Source of the DNA: Skeletonema tropicum
Lineage: Eukaryota; Bacillariophyta; Thalassiosirophyceae; Thalassiosirales; Thalassiosiraceae
Direction: 5' to 3'
NCBI GenBank assembly: GCA_037178625.1
Contig: CM074141.1
Location: 2,418,001 to 2,482,000 of the forward strand
Length of the DNA stretch: 64,000 nucleotides
The notes beneath the pieces are model-generated. The model saw nothing but the letters and a program-made list of their open reading frames with translations. It had not been told where the DNA came from and did not search any database. Positions 21,972-31,798 of this stretch are shown one piece after another. The position numbers and the translations under genes are program-made. Numbering within the stretch: position 1 is the first letter of the stretch; every line of letters begins with the position of its first letter.

Positions 21972-22538
21972 TTGAAACTGTTGGGGCGCATAGACGGGGG
22001 TATGGTCTATGCGCCCCAAGAGTTTGGTGGGCTCAAGTGCTCACCCTGTGGAGCTTTTGTTGCCAAACCAGCCAATTTTGTCGACAAAACTCCGATCTAC
22101 AAAAGACTCAACGCATCGGAGAGCTCTCCGATGCAGCAAAGAGCTGACGATGCAGCAAAAGCAATGATGGAAGAGAGTAATGATGATACCACGATGGCGG
22201 CCGGTGCCGAGGCAGTGCCAAAGCAAAAGAGGAGAAGGACGAAGAGCGGTATTAGCCGCAAGCCAAAGGGTGGCAAGCAGAAGAAATCCAACGCACCGCA
22301 TGCCCCGAACGTCCCTCGGAACCCATCACAGCCAACACAGGCGCCGACGTCAGATAATAATACGGCAGATCCAAGAATATTCAATCTGAAGAGGGCAACG
22401 CAAAGGCGAGATAAGCAAATAGAAGTATTGTCTGCTGATAACCAACAACTGAAAAGGAAAGTCGAGACTACCGCAAGAGAAGACATCAGCTCAGCTCAGA
22501 AAGCTCTTCATGGCATAATATGGATGCTAAGGGCATAG
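21972..22538 (+). CDS. Hypothetical ORF inside repeat element 1 (188 aa)
   Basis: The ORF starts within the hairpin region and encodes a short CxxC-like stretch (GGLKCSPCGAF), then a Lys/Arg-rich low-complexity region (QKRRRTKSGISRKPKGGKQKK) and a C-terminal segment with coiled-coil character (RATQRRDKQIEVLSADNQQL). It resembles a small nucleic-acid-binding protein. The first ~40 codons overlap the shared repeat and the rest is not in copy 2. Whether it is expressed is unknown. Confidence 0.35.
   Translation: MKLLGRIDGGMVYAPQEFGGLKCSPCGAFVAKPANFVDKTPIYKRLNASESSPMQQRADDAAKAMMEESNDDTTMAAGAEAVPKQKRRRTKSGISRKPKGGKQKKSNAPHAPNVPRNPSQPTQAPTSDNNTADPRIFNLKRATQRRDKQIEVLSADNQQLKRKVETTAREDISSAQKALHGIIWMLRA
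21981..22019. repeat. Perfect 15-bp hairpin, 9-nt loop
   Basis: TTGGGGCGCATAGAC (21981-21995) pairs exactly with GTCTATGCGCCCCAA (22005-22019). The same stem and loop length recur in copy 2 of the element (45018-45056), although flanking sequence has diverged, suggesting the structure is conserved. Confidence 0.85.
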
Positions 22539-23031
22539 CATAACCCAAACAACAGCACCAATCGATGATATTGATCATGTTGGATGTTCCAGTCGATCAG
22601 TGTCCGATACAAACGACGATAACCGCTCAATCATCTCGCTCTACTGTTAGGACGACATATAATTATACAACAAAATCACTGCGCCTTTTTTCGTTTTATG
22701 AAAGTGGAGCTCATTCACAGCATTTAAATATAAACAACACCATCCAATATAGTCTGACTAGAGCAGGTCATCTTTATATGCTATATGTAACAGAACATGA
22801 TATGATATGTGTAATCTAAGCCTGCCACAGAACATGATTCTCGACTCAACGCATGGAGCCATACGATGCCAATGTAGGATAATACGATGGCTGCAGACCC
22901 CATTCAACCATACAGCACCCTTCTATTAGTTACTATCGTCGATGTTGCTCAGCATTCAGGGTTGAATAAGTCGTAAAGTGGACGCTATATGCCCAAAACG
23001 CTAAAAATCAATAATTTTGATGGCTCAAATT

Positions 23032-23931
23032 TCACCACACATGAGTATATATTAGATAGAACCAGTAACCCACAGCAATACCATGATGCGCAAACGTTGC
23101 TACAATATAGTTGAAACAATATCGTGGTGTTTTTTGGGTTGTAAATGCTGAGGTACTTATGATATTGTAGAATATGATGCCAAAATTGAGTTGTCGACGG
23201 TCGAGGAGATCGGCACCGGTGACACAATAAAACTCGGCTGTCTTTGTCCAAACCCACCAAAAGAGTCGCCCAAATTCATCCAAATGGTTATACAAAGGAA
23301 TAGAACCACTGGTTAGGTGCTTAAATTCTTGAAACAGGTCGTGATATCGATTATTCACTATCTGGGCGGAAGTCGAGCGGCTCAAAATGTCTATTTTTGA
23401 TATGTGATCGGAAGACAAACAGGTTGGAGCTGCTGATAAAAGCACAAAATGACCAACCATACCATATAGGATGATATGAGTGTCTCTATTATTGATGGAT
23501 TTACGTATACTGCTGTGTAGGAGGTCTATACCGTCAAATCCGCCATGGTGGGCATGTTGTTCTAAAAGATTAGATGGTGTTTGGCGATATGTACTAATTC
23601 CTACAGTTTCGCTAACAAGTTGGCGCCATATTTGACTCGACTCGCCTCCAAATCCATTCCCACGATGGCCAAAAGTGCCCCTATATGGAGGCTGATATCC
23701 ACACAAGACAAAGATATAACACCACCAAACTTTGGGGATTTCTATTGGGGGTATAGATAAAGGTATTTGATCAATATTTGATGGAATATAAGAGGTTTGA
23801 AATTTGAATATCAGGGGCGTGCACCCCCCTAGACTTTGACGGGATACTTGTTGAAAATCATCACAACACTGCGTGCCACAAGGCAAAAAAACACGAAGCA
23901 GACAATGACTCATGTGTCGTCTTCCTATCAT
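23032..23931 (-). CDS. Hypothetical protein (299 aa)
   Basis: This is an uninterrupted 299-codon ORF in a stretch where no other strand or frame has a comparable ORF. The product is rich in Trp, Tyr, His and Cys, with no motif I recognise. The C-terminus (IVATFAHHGIAVGYWFYLIY) is hydrophobic. It lies directly downstream of a WRKY19-like repeat remnant on the same strand. It may be a chance ORF in repeat DNA. Confidence 0.3.
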   Translation of the reverse strand: MIGRRHMSHCLLRVFLPCGTQCCDDFQQVSRQSLGGCTPLIFKFQTSYIPSNIDQIPLSIPPIEIPKVWWCYIFVLCGYQPPYRGTFGHRGNGFGGESSQIWRQLVSETVGISTYRQTPSNLLEQHAHHGGFDGIDLLHSSIRKSINNRDTHIILYGMVGHFVLLSAAPTCLSSDHISKIDILSRSTSAQIVNNRYHDLFQEFKHLTSGSIPLYNHLDEFGRLFWWVWTKTAEFYCVTGADLLDRRQLNFGIIFYNIISTSAFTTQKTPRYCFNYIVATFAHHGIAVGYWFYLIYTHVW

Positions 23932-23933
23932 TT

Positions 23934-24001
23934 ACTCTTTGTCCCATGCCTCCTGCACACTCCTCCTTTGACAGCATAGTTTGAACATCCTTCGCTGCGC
24001 T
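23934..24001 (-). pseudogene. WRKY19-like repeat remnant
   Basis: The minus strand reads SEGCSNYAVKGGVCRRHGTK followed closely by a stop codon, preceded by a short Gln run (CAG microsatellite). This is the C-terminal repeat unit of a WRKY19-like protein, ending the way the 440-aa gene ends. It could be the last exon of a gene that begins near 24541, or an isolated fragment. Confidence 0.5.
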
Positions 24002-24190
24002 GCTGCTGCTGCTGTTGTTGTTGCTAATGCTGACAACGTCTTTCATTCATTTCCTACCGCACTTGGTTCTACTGTTTTGTGGCTTCCCATCATGGATTCT
24101 CCCATCATGTTGAATCTGTTAGCATTAGCATACGTCCTTTCTCCAGGGATAGGGTTAGTACAAGTCATACTGGTATGGTTAAGCTGAACT

Positions 24191-24541
24191 TCACACCCAT
24201 GTGTCCAACAATATTAGGTGTCGTTGCCATACCTCATATCTGGATTGGTTGGAGCGCTTCCACTCTGGTGCATCTGTTGCATTTGCATTGGAAGACATTG
24301 CATAGGCATAGGTTGCATGCGCTGCTGAAAAATTCTGCAGAGTACTCTCAATTTTACTGCTCTGACCGTTATGGTTGAGCGGTGTTTGTGATTGTTGAGG
24401 TTCGGGTCTGCTGTTCATAGGGAAGCTGTTGGAGACTTCGCCCGTTCTCATAGTTGTGTTGCGGCCCGTCATTTTGTGATCGGCGGCGTGGGGCAGCTTT
24501 CGCTTGGAATAGCTGCTTAGCTTGGTTAAAAAAGAATTCAC
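24191..24541 (-). CDS. Hypothetical Gln/Asn/Ser-rich ORF, possible 5' exon of a WRKY19-like gene
   Basis: The ORF of up to 116 aa contains a polar stretch (NSRPEPQQSQTPLNHNGQSS) typical of N-terminal regions of regulatory proteins. It lies ~200 bp upstream, same strand, of the repeat remnant at 23934-24001. An intron joining the two is possible but I could not fix splice sites. Confidence 0.3.
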   Translation of the reverse strand: MNSFLTKLSSYSKRKLPHAADHKMTGRNTTMRTGEVSNSFPMNSRPEPQQSQTPLNHNGQSSKIESTLQNFSAAHATYAYAMSSNANATDAPEWKRSNQSRYEVWQRHLILLDTWV

Positions 24542-25032
24542 TTAGATGTGTCGTGAGCCTCAGACATATCTGATCATCTAGTGAAGTTATGACTAGAGTG
24601 TATAGCTTTGTACATTAGCCGTCGCAGTGGATGCTATGCAAGGCCACTCACTGTATTGGGCGAACGGAGAAACCAGGCTGCAGTATCCGGTTTAGTGCTG
24701 AATTGATGCTGCAGTGCCGTCACGGGATGCTGGGCTTCGCTTGCGATAGGCATCTCCGAGGATACTATGTAACAGCTGAAACGTATCTTCCCAATGCAGC
24801 GAGCACGACAGTACACAGTCCAAAGCCATCGATATTGCGGCTACCAAAACGTGCAATCAACCGATAAGCCCCAGATGCGGCGAAGCCAAAAAGTGACATG
24901 GAAAGATGTATGTGTGAACGGGAGCACAACTGTACCACGGCAAAAGACCCGCCCAGCAACCATCCAACTCTCGTAAAACTTCACGAAAACATAGCAAACA
25001 GTGTGTAAAAGGAATGTCTAGAGGCGGCGAAT
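24542..25032. other. Sequence upstream of a retrotransposon fragment
   Basis: Short ORFs lie on both strands, including a hydrophobic minus-strand one (24765-24959). None has a recognisable motif. Part of it may belong to the decayed element that follows. Confidence 0.3.
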
Positions 25033-25463
25033 TGAAAACTTGGTCAAAGAATTTCAGAAACTAGACCAACTAGCGAAAGAGAAAGAGGAGCAAATGCCAG
25101 TCGTTATACCGCCAGTTAAAGGAGCCACAAAACCAGAATCTAATCAAGTACAACTACACCAACACCAAAAACACATCGGCCCATTCCTACTATCAGCCAA
25201 GATGACGATGCCGACTGTGACCAAGGTGTTGCAGATGTAACACCAAGGAGATCAGCCCGTATTGCAGGAATTGTCCCTAGTGTCGGCCCAGCAGCAATCT
25301 CGCAAGAAGCCCTTTATCATGTCTGTGGCAATGGATATTTCGATGCACCGATGTACACTATACCAAGAGCGCTAGAGAACGAAAAACTGAGCATTTCTCC
25401 AGCTGTTGATGTCCAGGAATTCTGTGCAAGTGTTGTACACCCTGTCACGAAGGAAACAATTAC
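25033..25463 (+). pseudogene. Ty1/copia-type polyprotein fragment
   Basis: One frame gives a charged linker (VKEFQKLDQLAKEKEEQMPV); after a frameshift near 25215 another gives TPRRSARIAGIVP, then ISQEALYHVCG, YFDAPMYTIPRALE and FCASVVHPVTKETIT. This order (RRSxRxA, then SQEALY, then VxxPVTxETIT) is typical of the integrase-to-reverse-transcriptase spacer of algal copia-like polyproteins. The reverse transcriptase that should follow is absent: the sequence breaks exactly where the 128-bp LTR-like repeat begins at 25464. Confidence 0.6.
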
Positions 25464-25591
25464 TGTGAGAATATTCAGTTGGCAGATTTTTCCACTTTCG
25501 TCTTCATCACTCATTAGTCTAAAATAGGCTCACAATTTGTCTAAGAATCAATTTCTTTCAATAGCCATTCATGTGGCTCTAGGCATTGTCA
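25464..25591 (+). repeat. 5' LTR-like repeat (128 bp)
   Basis: It begins TGTGAGAATATTCAGTTGG and ends AGGCATTGTCA. It matches 28704-28831 except at three positions and sits exactly at the break of the copia fragment. Confidence 0.7.
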
Positions 25592-26036
25592 CAGATTATC
25601 AGACTTTTAGCTCTCCATTGAGTATACGAATACATCACTTTGCATCCTTGACGATTCGATCTAATTCGAACGTTCACTCTTGAACGTGAGAATTCAAATC
25701 GTTTCGTTCATTCAAATCGTGATTCAAACCCGTCTCATCTTTGAGTCGATCATCGGACCTTCCAAGGATTCACATCTTTGTTGCAAAACAAGCCATTGAA
25801 ATGACGACAGATACAGATACTACTCATTCTGCTCCTCCAGCAGGAGCAAGGGTCAAGACAACTGGCAAATATTCTGCCAATGGGACTTTTATCAAATACA
25901 AGGCTCGTCTTTGTTACCCAGAGGACAACAAGATTATCAAGGAAGCTAATGACTCGGACTCGGGAAAAGAGAGGGCCTGGAGCAAAAGGGTTGGCACAAC
26001 ACCCTATTTCTGTTCCTACTATTTGCTTTGCTTCGA

Positions 26037-26519
26037 ATGGCCCAATTAGAACAAAATCCTTTCAACGTTCGACTTAACAAGACATTGGTCAATCCTACTC
26101 TTGACGAACACCAAACTCACAGTACATGGTTCAATCCTATTCCTGACGAGTCTACGGCAAACGAGGGAGCTTCTCCTTTTGTAACTCAGGACTCCGAGGG
26201 AGCAAGCAGACTTTCCGAGGTCGACAGTATTCATCTTCTCACTGCAGCTCCAAACAATCTATACGGAACCCAAGCCGTTCCAACAACTCTTGGCATATCG
26301 CAAGCATTGAATAGACATCCTCAGGTTAACAACTCCAACGAGCAAGCCTTGACCGGACAATCTCTCGGTAACCCACCAGAGCAAGCTTTGAATATACGTG
26401 TTCACGGCAACTGGCATGGGCAAGCCTTGAATAGACATCTTCACGGCAACTCACACGAGCAAGCCTTGACCAGATACTCTCACGGTAACCTAAATCAAAA
26501 TGGGCAAAAAGTGAATTGA
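26037..26519 (+). pseudogene. Repetitive Asn/Gln/Ser-rich ORF of the LTR-bounded element, interrupted
   Basis: Reading from ATG 26037, the first ~90 residues are unique (MAQLEQNPFNVRLNKTLVNP) and the rest are 14-residue repeats such as SHGNNSDEQAMTGQ. The frame is stopped by TGA at 26517-26519 and TAA near 26562, yet the same frame continues with the same repeats to about 27056, so this is one longer frame broken by nonsense mutations. Both arms have the same stops. An upstream ORF from ATG 25801 (MTTDTDTTHSAPPAGARVKT) overlaps in another frame and may be its true 5' end. No function is recognised. Confidence 0.45.
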
Positions 26520-26780
26520 CGTCCTCATGGTAACAACTCCTACGAGCAGGCCATGACCGGATAATCTCATGGTAACAACTTCTACAAGCAAGCCATGAAT
26601 AGACGTTCTCATGGTAACAACTCCGACGAGCAAGCCATGACCGGACAATCTCATGGTAACAACTTCTACAAGCAAGCCATGAATAGACGTTCTCATGGTA
26701 ACAACTCCGACGAGCAAGCCATGACCGAACAATCTCATAGTGACCCACATGGGCAAGCTATGAATAGACCATGCAACACT
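26300..26780 (+). repeat. 42-bp minisatellite (about 11 units)
   Basis: Consecutive units such as TCTCATGGTAACAACTCCGA + CGAGCAAGCCATGACCGGACAA alternate with a variant containing TTCTACAAGCAAGCCATGAA. The 42-bp period keeps the reading frame (14 aa). The 3' units alternate in an 84-bp higher-order pattern; the 5' units are more diverged. Confidence 0.85.
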
Positions 26781-26840
26781 AACCCAAATGGGCAAATCAT
26801 CCCAAATGGGCACACATTGTATGATAGTCCATCGGAGAAC

Positions 26841-27056
26841 GCTATCGCCCATTCCAGAAATGCGGCTCTAAACTCGAACGTGATAGTAGTTTACGAGGAC
26901 GACCTTGTAATCCTCGATCAAGACAAGGCAGTCTCGATCGACCGGTTTACAGAGAATGCTATCGCCCATTTCAGAAATGTGGCTCTAAACTCTAATGTGA
27001 TAGCGACCTATGCTATCGCCCGTTTCAGAAATGTGGCTCTAAACTCTAATGTGATA
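26841..27056 (+). repeat. 54-bp repeat, three copies
   Basis: GCTATCGCCC…TCAGAAATG…CTCTAAACTC…AACGTGATA or a close variant starts at 26841, 26958 and 27012. The last two are contiguous at a 54-bp period; the first is separated by a 63-bp insert. Confidence 0.75.
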
Positions 27057-27642
27057 TAGCGACCTACGCGAACGACAGTTTAGACTTCGGCTTCGGTCAA
27101 GACAACATCTTGATTGACCGGTTTGTAAAGCATACTCATGGTGTGCAAATTGGCAGTGCTCAACGCAATGCCTCTCTTTTCTGCAGAACTCAATCTATCT
27201 CTTCTGGCGGCACTCAACATGATGCCAGTTCACCTTAATATGAAGCAATTCTCTTTGGTAACGCCCACTGCAACACAGCCCTTTTCGACAGCACTCAGTT
27301 CAATATCGATGCCAGCTTTATCGGCAGCTTTCAATATGATGTCATTTTACTCAGCAATGAATCGACTATTTGCAGCTTTCATTCGCTTCCTTTTGTCAGG
27401 CTCCAACGCAATAGCGACTCTATTGTCGTGACATATGATATGATACGCTAAGCTCAAGCTCAAGCCCGAGTTCAAACTCAATTCCAAGCTCGAGGTTAAG
27501 CCGACTATCCGTAAGCGAGGAAAGTGATTTGGATGCTAATTCTAGTGACTTCCAAATTTCGACATTTTTGTGCAATCACATAAAATGCCCTTCATTTCGC
27601 GAGGGAGAGAGGTGTATATACACTCGGGAGTGTAGATGCAGC

Positions 27643-28767
27643 ATGTACTGCAGCTCAAGCCGGCTCTACACGTACGAGAGAGTCCTTGACTCCAAGAGTC
27701 GATCATTATCAAGCGAGGAAGTTAGTCGGCAAGACACACAGAAGAAGCAGCAGCAGCTGCTGCAGCCGCAGTGGCAGTTATCATCTGCATCATTGCAGGT
27801 ATTAGATACAAGCGCGACTGCAAGCTTGACTGCAAGCTTGCTGACATATTCTCCAACAAGTACTACGAGCGATTCAAACATTGGAATTGCCACTATCCCA
27901 ACCCAACCCGACAGCGCCCTGCGCTATGTTTCTAATCTTGGCAGCACTATAACTATACGCGATGCCACCATTTCTGGCAGCGCTCCATGCAATGTCGATG
28001 TCCCCAATTCTTGCAGCGCTCTATGCGATGCGTCCATCTTCGACAACGCTCTATGTGACGTCTCATTTTCTGGTTTTGCTCAATGCAATTCGCCATCTCA
28101 ATCTCAATCTCTATTTGGTAGCGTACTATACGATACATTTGCGCAAGTCAACAATCTTTCATCAAAATTTACAATTCAATCATCGGCAAACGAGGGAGCT
28201 CTTGGTCAAGAATTCAAGAGTCACATAACTGTAAACAAGGGAGCTCTAGATATTCAGATCCTACCTCCATCCGAGCATTACTTCAACTACAAAGAAGCAA
28301 TTGCGAGTACAACAAATGCTTCAGCCAGCGATACAATATCACTCTTGCTCTCAGTGGCAATTACGATCTGTGCAATAAGAAAAATTTTACAGGAGTATGT
28401 CAACCGCTTCACACTTCCATCGGGAAACACTCGCTTGCTTTTCAAGCGCACAGGCAATAGATTGTCTGATGAATTTCTCCACACATACTACAAATACTAC
28501 CAGATGCAACTTTTTGGTCACAATGAAACACAACATATCCTAAGCTCTCAACAATGCAAGCTTTTCATCTTTCAGTACTATAAACAACAAGTTGAAATGC
28601 TCAAGTTAGCACAAAAACTTAACCAAGTTCCATATCCGGGTACTTCTATCTCCGGTTTAGATTTAGACTCTGATAAGATACCAGACTTCAGTGCACGAGG
28701 GAGTGTGAGAATATTCAGTTGGCGGACTTTTCCACTTTCGTCTTCATCATTCATTAGTCTAAAATAG
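27643..28767 (+). CDS. Hypothetical ORF of the LTR-bounded element
   Basis: The frame is open from 27529 (no ATG before 27643) to a stop inside the 3' LTR-like repeat, up to 412 codons. It has a Gln-run region, then short imperfect repeats around 'SxSAxCDxSIFxxAxC' (about residues 140-190), then a better-structured C-terminal half with a hydrophobic segment (SDTISLLLSVAITICAI) and a Tyr/Gln-rich helical region. The last 21 residues are LTR-encoded, and the same peptide tail terminates the copia fragment at the 5' LTR. No family is recognised. Confidence 0.4.
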   Translation: MYCSSSRLYTYERVLDSKSRSLSSEEVSRQDTQKKQQQLLQPQWQLSSASLQVLDTSATASLTASLLTYSPTSTTSDSNIGIATIPTQPDSALRYVSNLGSTITIRDATISGSAPCNVDVPNSCSALCDASIFDNALCDVSFSGFAQCNSPSQSQSLFGSVLYDTFAQVNNLSSKFTIQSSANEGALGQEFKSHITVNKGALDIQILPPSEHYFNYKEAIASTTNASASDTISLLLSVAITICAIRKILQEYVNRFTLPSGNTRLLFKRTGNRLSDEFLHTYYKYYQMQLFGHNETQHILSSQQCKLFIFQYYKQQVEMLKLAQKLNQVPYPGTSISGLDLDSDKIPDFSARGSVRIFSWRTFPLSSSSFISLK

Positions 28768-28831
28768 GCTCACAATTTGTCTAAGAATCAATTTCTTTCA
28801 ATAGCCATTCATGTGGCTCTAGGCATTGTCA
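28704..28831 (+). repeat. 3' LTR-like repeat (128 bp)
   Basis: This is the direct-repeat partner of 25464-25591, preceded by the purine tract GAGGGAG. Confidence 0.7.
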
Positions 28832-29614
28832 TAGAGGCATATTCTGCTAGGGAAAGGGGGTTGCTTGAGATTCAATCAAGAACATCCATCATGGTGGATT
28901 TCCCTTCATTCCCTTCGCGGAATTCTGCAGCTGGTCACTCTCAGTCACGCTCATGACTCGCTGAGGTGGTAGGTAGGACAGGAAGAAGGAAGAAGAGGGA
29001 CAGGAACGGACACTCAATCTCACTCATGCTCCTATTGGCTTTTTGCTTGAGGAATGAAAGTATTGTACATGAAAGATGAAAGATGGGAAGAAAGAATAGA
29101 TTATTTTAGTAGCTGCACTCTATCTCCCTCTCTCTCTGGACGCCAGGGTCGGTAGGGGTTTGGATCGTGCCCCTAGACGCCCTTGGGGCCTGCTGGGTAC
29201 GGGTTGCGAATGTAAGTGGATGGCAAACGCTTTGGTGCAGGTGGATTTTGGTGGTGGGAGGGTGGTGGGTATCATATGGTGTAGGAGTGGCCGTAGAATT
29301 TCTGGTGGGCGGGTTTGGATGAAGACCACGATGAGTTCGCGAGTGGGAGAATGCCCATGTGAAGCTGAGCTTTGGAGGGATTCGAGGTACGTCTGGCAGC
29401 CTGAGATCGATTGGAGTTGGAGGTGAAGGAAAGCGGTTTCAAGTCGGGGGTCGTCACCAAAAAGGAACCTGCAGAGCATTGTGGGCCCATGCCGCCGTAG
29501 GGTCGTATTACTTTTCAGAAGCGCAAGGATGTACTTCGTTTGCACGCGGCACTCTCCATGATATGCTCAAACAAATCGAAGATGCCTGACTTCCTGCGGT
29601 TACCGCCTCATCGT
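28832..29614. other. Intergenic/uncertain sequence
   Basis: Overlapping ORFs occur on both strands at 29120-29589. The minus-strand 141-codon one (29120-29545) is the longest but has no recognisable motif. It may be decayed element DNA. Confidence 0.35.
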
Positions 29615-29863
29615 TCAGCTGTCGTGCAGGCGCCTACACTGCTTGTCTCTTCTCTCTTCTAGCATATTTAGGGCTCTCTTGTAAGCAAGTGCGACGTACT
29701 TTATATTTTCTGTTACACTACTTGGATGTGTCATTGAGCAATTTTCATCATCCAAATTACAGTCACAGTTACTACCATATCTATCTATGTTGATTCTCTT
29801 GTCGCAAAGAAAATGCTGCGCCATGAAAGAGCGAGAATCAGTTTTCTCGGAGTACTGACACAA
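29615..29863 (-). CDS. Small hypothetical protein (82 aa)
   Basis: This minus-strand ORF encodes a Cys-containing polar protein (SNCDCNLDDENCSM… KRALNMLEERRDKQCRRL) with a helical C-terminus. It could be a separate gene or an exon. It lies just downstream of the glycosyltransferase on the same strand. No family is recognised. Confidence 0.3.
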   Translation of the reverse strand: MCQYSEKTDSRSFMAQHFLCDKRINIDRYGSNCDCNLDDENCSMTHPSSVTENIKYVALAYKRALNMLEERRDKQCRRLHDS

Positions 29864-30095
29864 ATAAAGTAATCCAATTTTATTTTAAGATCAATTGCGG
29901 AGAGGAGATGGCTATGGGGAGATGATTCATTTGCTTAGCTTCTCCTCTCAAGTACGACAGATAGGGGCATTCAAGCTCAAAGTCAAAGGTATGCCATTGC
30001 CATGTATGAATGATGACTAAGACTTAGACGCTAGACTTTCAACACACAGCTCAATGCCATCCAACCGCTGTTGCAAAAGGGTGAGCTGCATCCCT

Positions 30096-31757
30096 TTATC
30101 GCCGTTGCCCATCCACACTGCACCTGCAGCCGTTCTCCAAGTTTTCGAGCAGGCTAATCTTGGCATTTCGTTCTGATATATGATATCTTATGGATAAGAA
30201 TTTAGCTCTCTTGTTGCAGGTCGTTTTGGTTCTTTTCCAGTTGTTACTTCCACAAAACCGGACAGTGCCACCATCAATTAGTTCCAAAACGACATCTTCG
30301 ACATAGAAGGGATCCTTAGTTGCATGTGCATCCATGACTACACAAGTCTTCTCCTGGCCATATGTATCAATCCAACATGACTTGCACCACAGAGACGGAG
30401 CCATGCAGAGTGAACAATCTGCGACAGAACTATTGCAAACAATTTTGACGCGTTTCTCTTCAGACTTTAGACAATAACTATCCCAAACATCAACCAGGGC
30501 CAATTTTGATTTGATCAGATCTAGATCTCCAGAATTAACCGCAGGCATACCGACCCAATTGTACTTGCTTGGACAAAATTCAGGTATACCCCCCGCCCCC
30601 AACCTCCAGGCAAAATCGCGGTCCCAAATTTTGAACGTATGATTTGTCACACGAGATCGACCTGTCGCACTTTCAACTAAAAGACCATCATCCACATTAG
30701 ATGCGATGCGCATAGCTCCAGGATGTGACGGCGGGTCCCCTCCATCCCACTCAATGTCCAAACTCCAAAAGAGATTATTGTACATGATTTGATCATCACA
30801 TTTTTCTCCACACGTTTCTACAGCTTTGTCAAGAAATCTTAATGTAGCCTCAGAGGAGCGAAAGAAAATATGGCCGCTACAAAAGGTAAAGCCTTTTCTG
30901 CGATATAAAGGAAGTGGATATTGCATCTCATAAGCGTGGTAGACATCGTAGCCTTCTTCTACAAACCCAGCCAGATTAATATACCGAGAAAAAATGTTAT
31001 CAACATCCGTCAACAATACATGAGTCCCATTCCTCACCATATCTCGTACTAACTCAACCCTTTTGGCCATGATTAGCAGGAAAAATCTTTGATCTTTTAT
31101 TCCTGATGTGAATAAGTAATTATCAGACGAACCCACAGGTATGTAAATGAGCGAATGCAATTAATAAAAACAAAATTACGCACAAAACTAAGTTGCACAC
31201 AATATTATGTTGTATCCACACTCACCAGCACTACTACGTCCGTCAACAAAGCACGGCAACACTCTGTAATTCTCACTCATGAGATCATCATATGCCTTCT
31301 TTTCGGTTGCAACAATATAATGCTCTTTGTGTCCAAATTTGGTGAGGCGGTCGTACCATACTTTTGCAATTGGGACATAATTATTATCAGCGAAGCCTAA
31401 CATTTTGATGTCATGTTGATAGTTCGTTGCGACATCGTCCCATTGGCCTTCAGTGGTGACTAGGCCAACTCCGGAAGTGACTACGTTTTCAATGGTAGAA
31501 TTATTGTTTTGATTTTGTGGTGCAGCTAACAAGTTAAGCGGTAGATAAATCATTTCGTTGTCCTTGTTGTTTTGATTTTGTACCGCGTCATTGGTGGCCG
31601 AGGAATGCAATTTTAAATAGGATAGGATAGCATAACAAAGTGTAAAGATTAGAATGAACTCAGGCTTCATGTGAGGCGAAGCGGCTCTACTGTATCGCCT
31701 CTGCTGAGGCGACACAGTCCTGCGCTGCTGCTTCTGTGTTTCTTCAGGAGGGTCCAT
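30096..31757 (-). CDS. Golgi-type nucleotide-diphospho-sugar glycosyltransferase, two exons (left arm)
   Basis: Reading on the minus strand, exon 1 is 31757-31226 and exon 2 is 31102-30096. The 123-bp GT-AG intron splits a Gly codon (…GRSSA-G-IKDQRF…) in phase 1, giving ~512 aa. The start at 31757 (MDPPEET) is preferred; an in-frame ATG at 31805 lies inside the foldback arm. A single N-terminal hydrophobic segment (FILIFTLCYAILSYL, about 35-50) makes it a type II membrane protein. HVLLTDVDNIF carries the DxD metal/nucleotide-sugar motif (D210-V-D212), followed by FCSGHIFFR and QIMYNNLFW, matching the Nucleotid_trans (PF03407) family. A Cys-rich segment (near 410-430) is probably disulphide bonded. 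Acceptor and sugar are unknown. Confidence 0.8.
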
Positions 31758-31798
31758 GGTAGGTCCATGGTGTTTGATGTTTGTGTTGTGCTTTACAC

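Larger units (their letters stand above)
21809..22940 (+). mobile_element. Dispersed repeat element, copy 1
   Basis: The sequence matches the reverse complement of 44142-45299 in two blocks: 21809-22110 (AGTCACGAG, CATGGCCAAAATTGGCCATC, the hairpin, and CAGCCAATTTTGTCGACAAA) and about 22490-22940 (AGCTCAGCTCAGAAAGCTC onward through CCATACAGCACCCTTCTATT). The stretch between the blocks is unrelated in the two copies. No terminal repeats or polymerase are visible, so the class is unknown. Confidence 0.55.
25464..28831 (+). mobile_element. Non-autonomous LTR-bounded element (TRIM/LARD-like), left-arm copy
   Basis: Two 128-bp direct repeats (25464-25591 and 28704-28831; three mismatches seen) start TGTGAGAATATTC and end GGCATTGTCA, giving the TG…CA form of LTRs. 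The purine tract GAGGGAG directly precedes the 3' copy, as a polypurine tract would, and TTATCAGAC lies just inside the 5' copy, weakly like an initiator-tRNA primer site. The interior has only repetitive, stop-interrupted reading frames and no pol motifs. The 5-bp flanks differ (ATTAC and TAGAG), so no TSD is visible; the right side may be rearranged. Confidence 0.55.

Noticed and set aside
24765..24959. Hydrophobic minus-strand ORF as a transporter fragment
   Set aside because: Only ~64 residues, no family motif, and adjacent to retroelement debris.
26300..26780. CRISPR-like array
   Set aside because: The repeat units are contiguous without unique spacers, vary in sequence and encode an in-frame peptide in a eukaryotic element; no cas-like genes.
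29120..29589. Possible gene on either strand
   Set aside because: Competing ORFs on both strands, no motif, and no splice structure.
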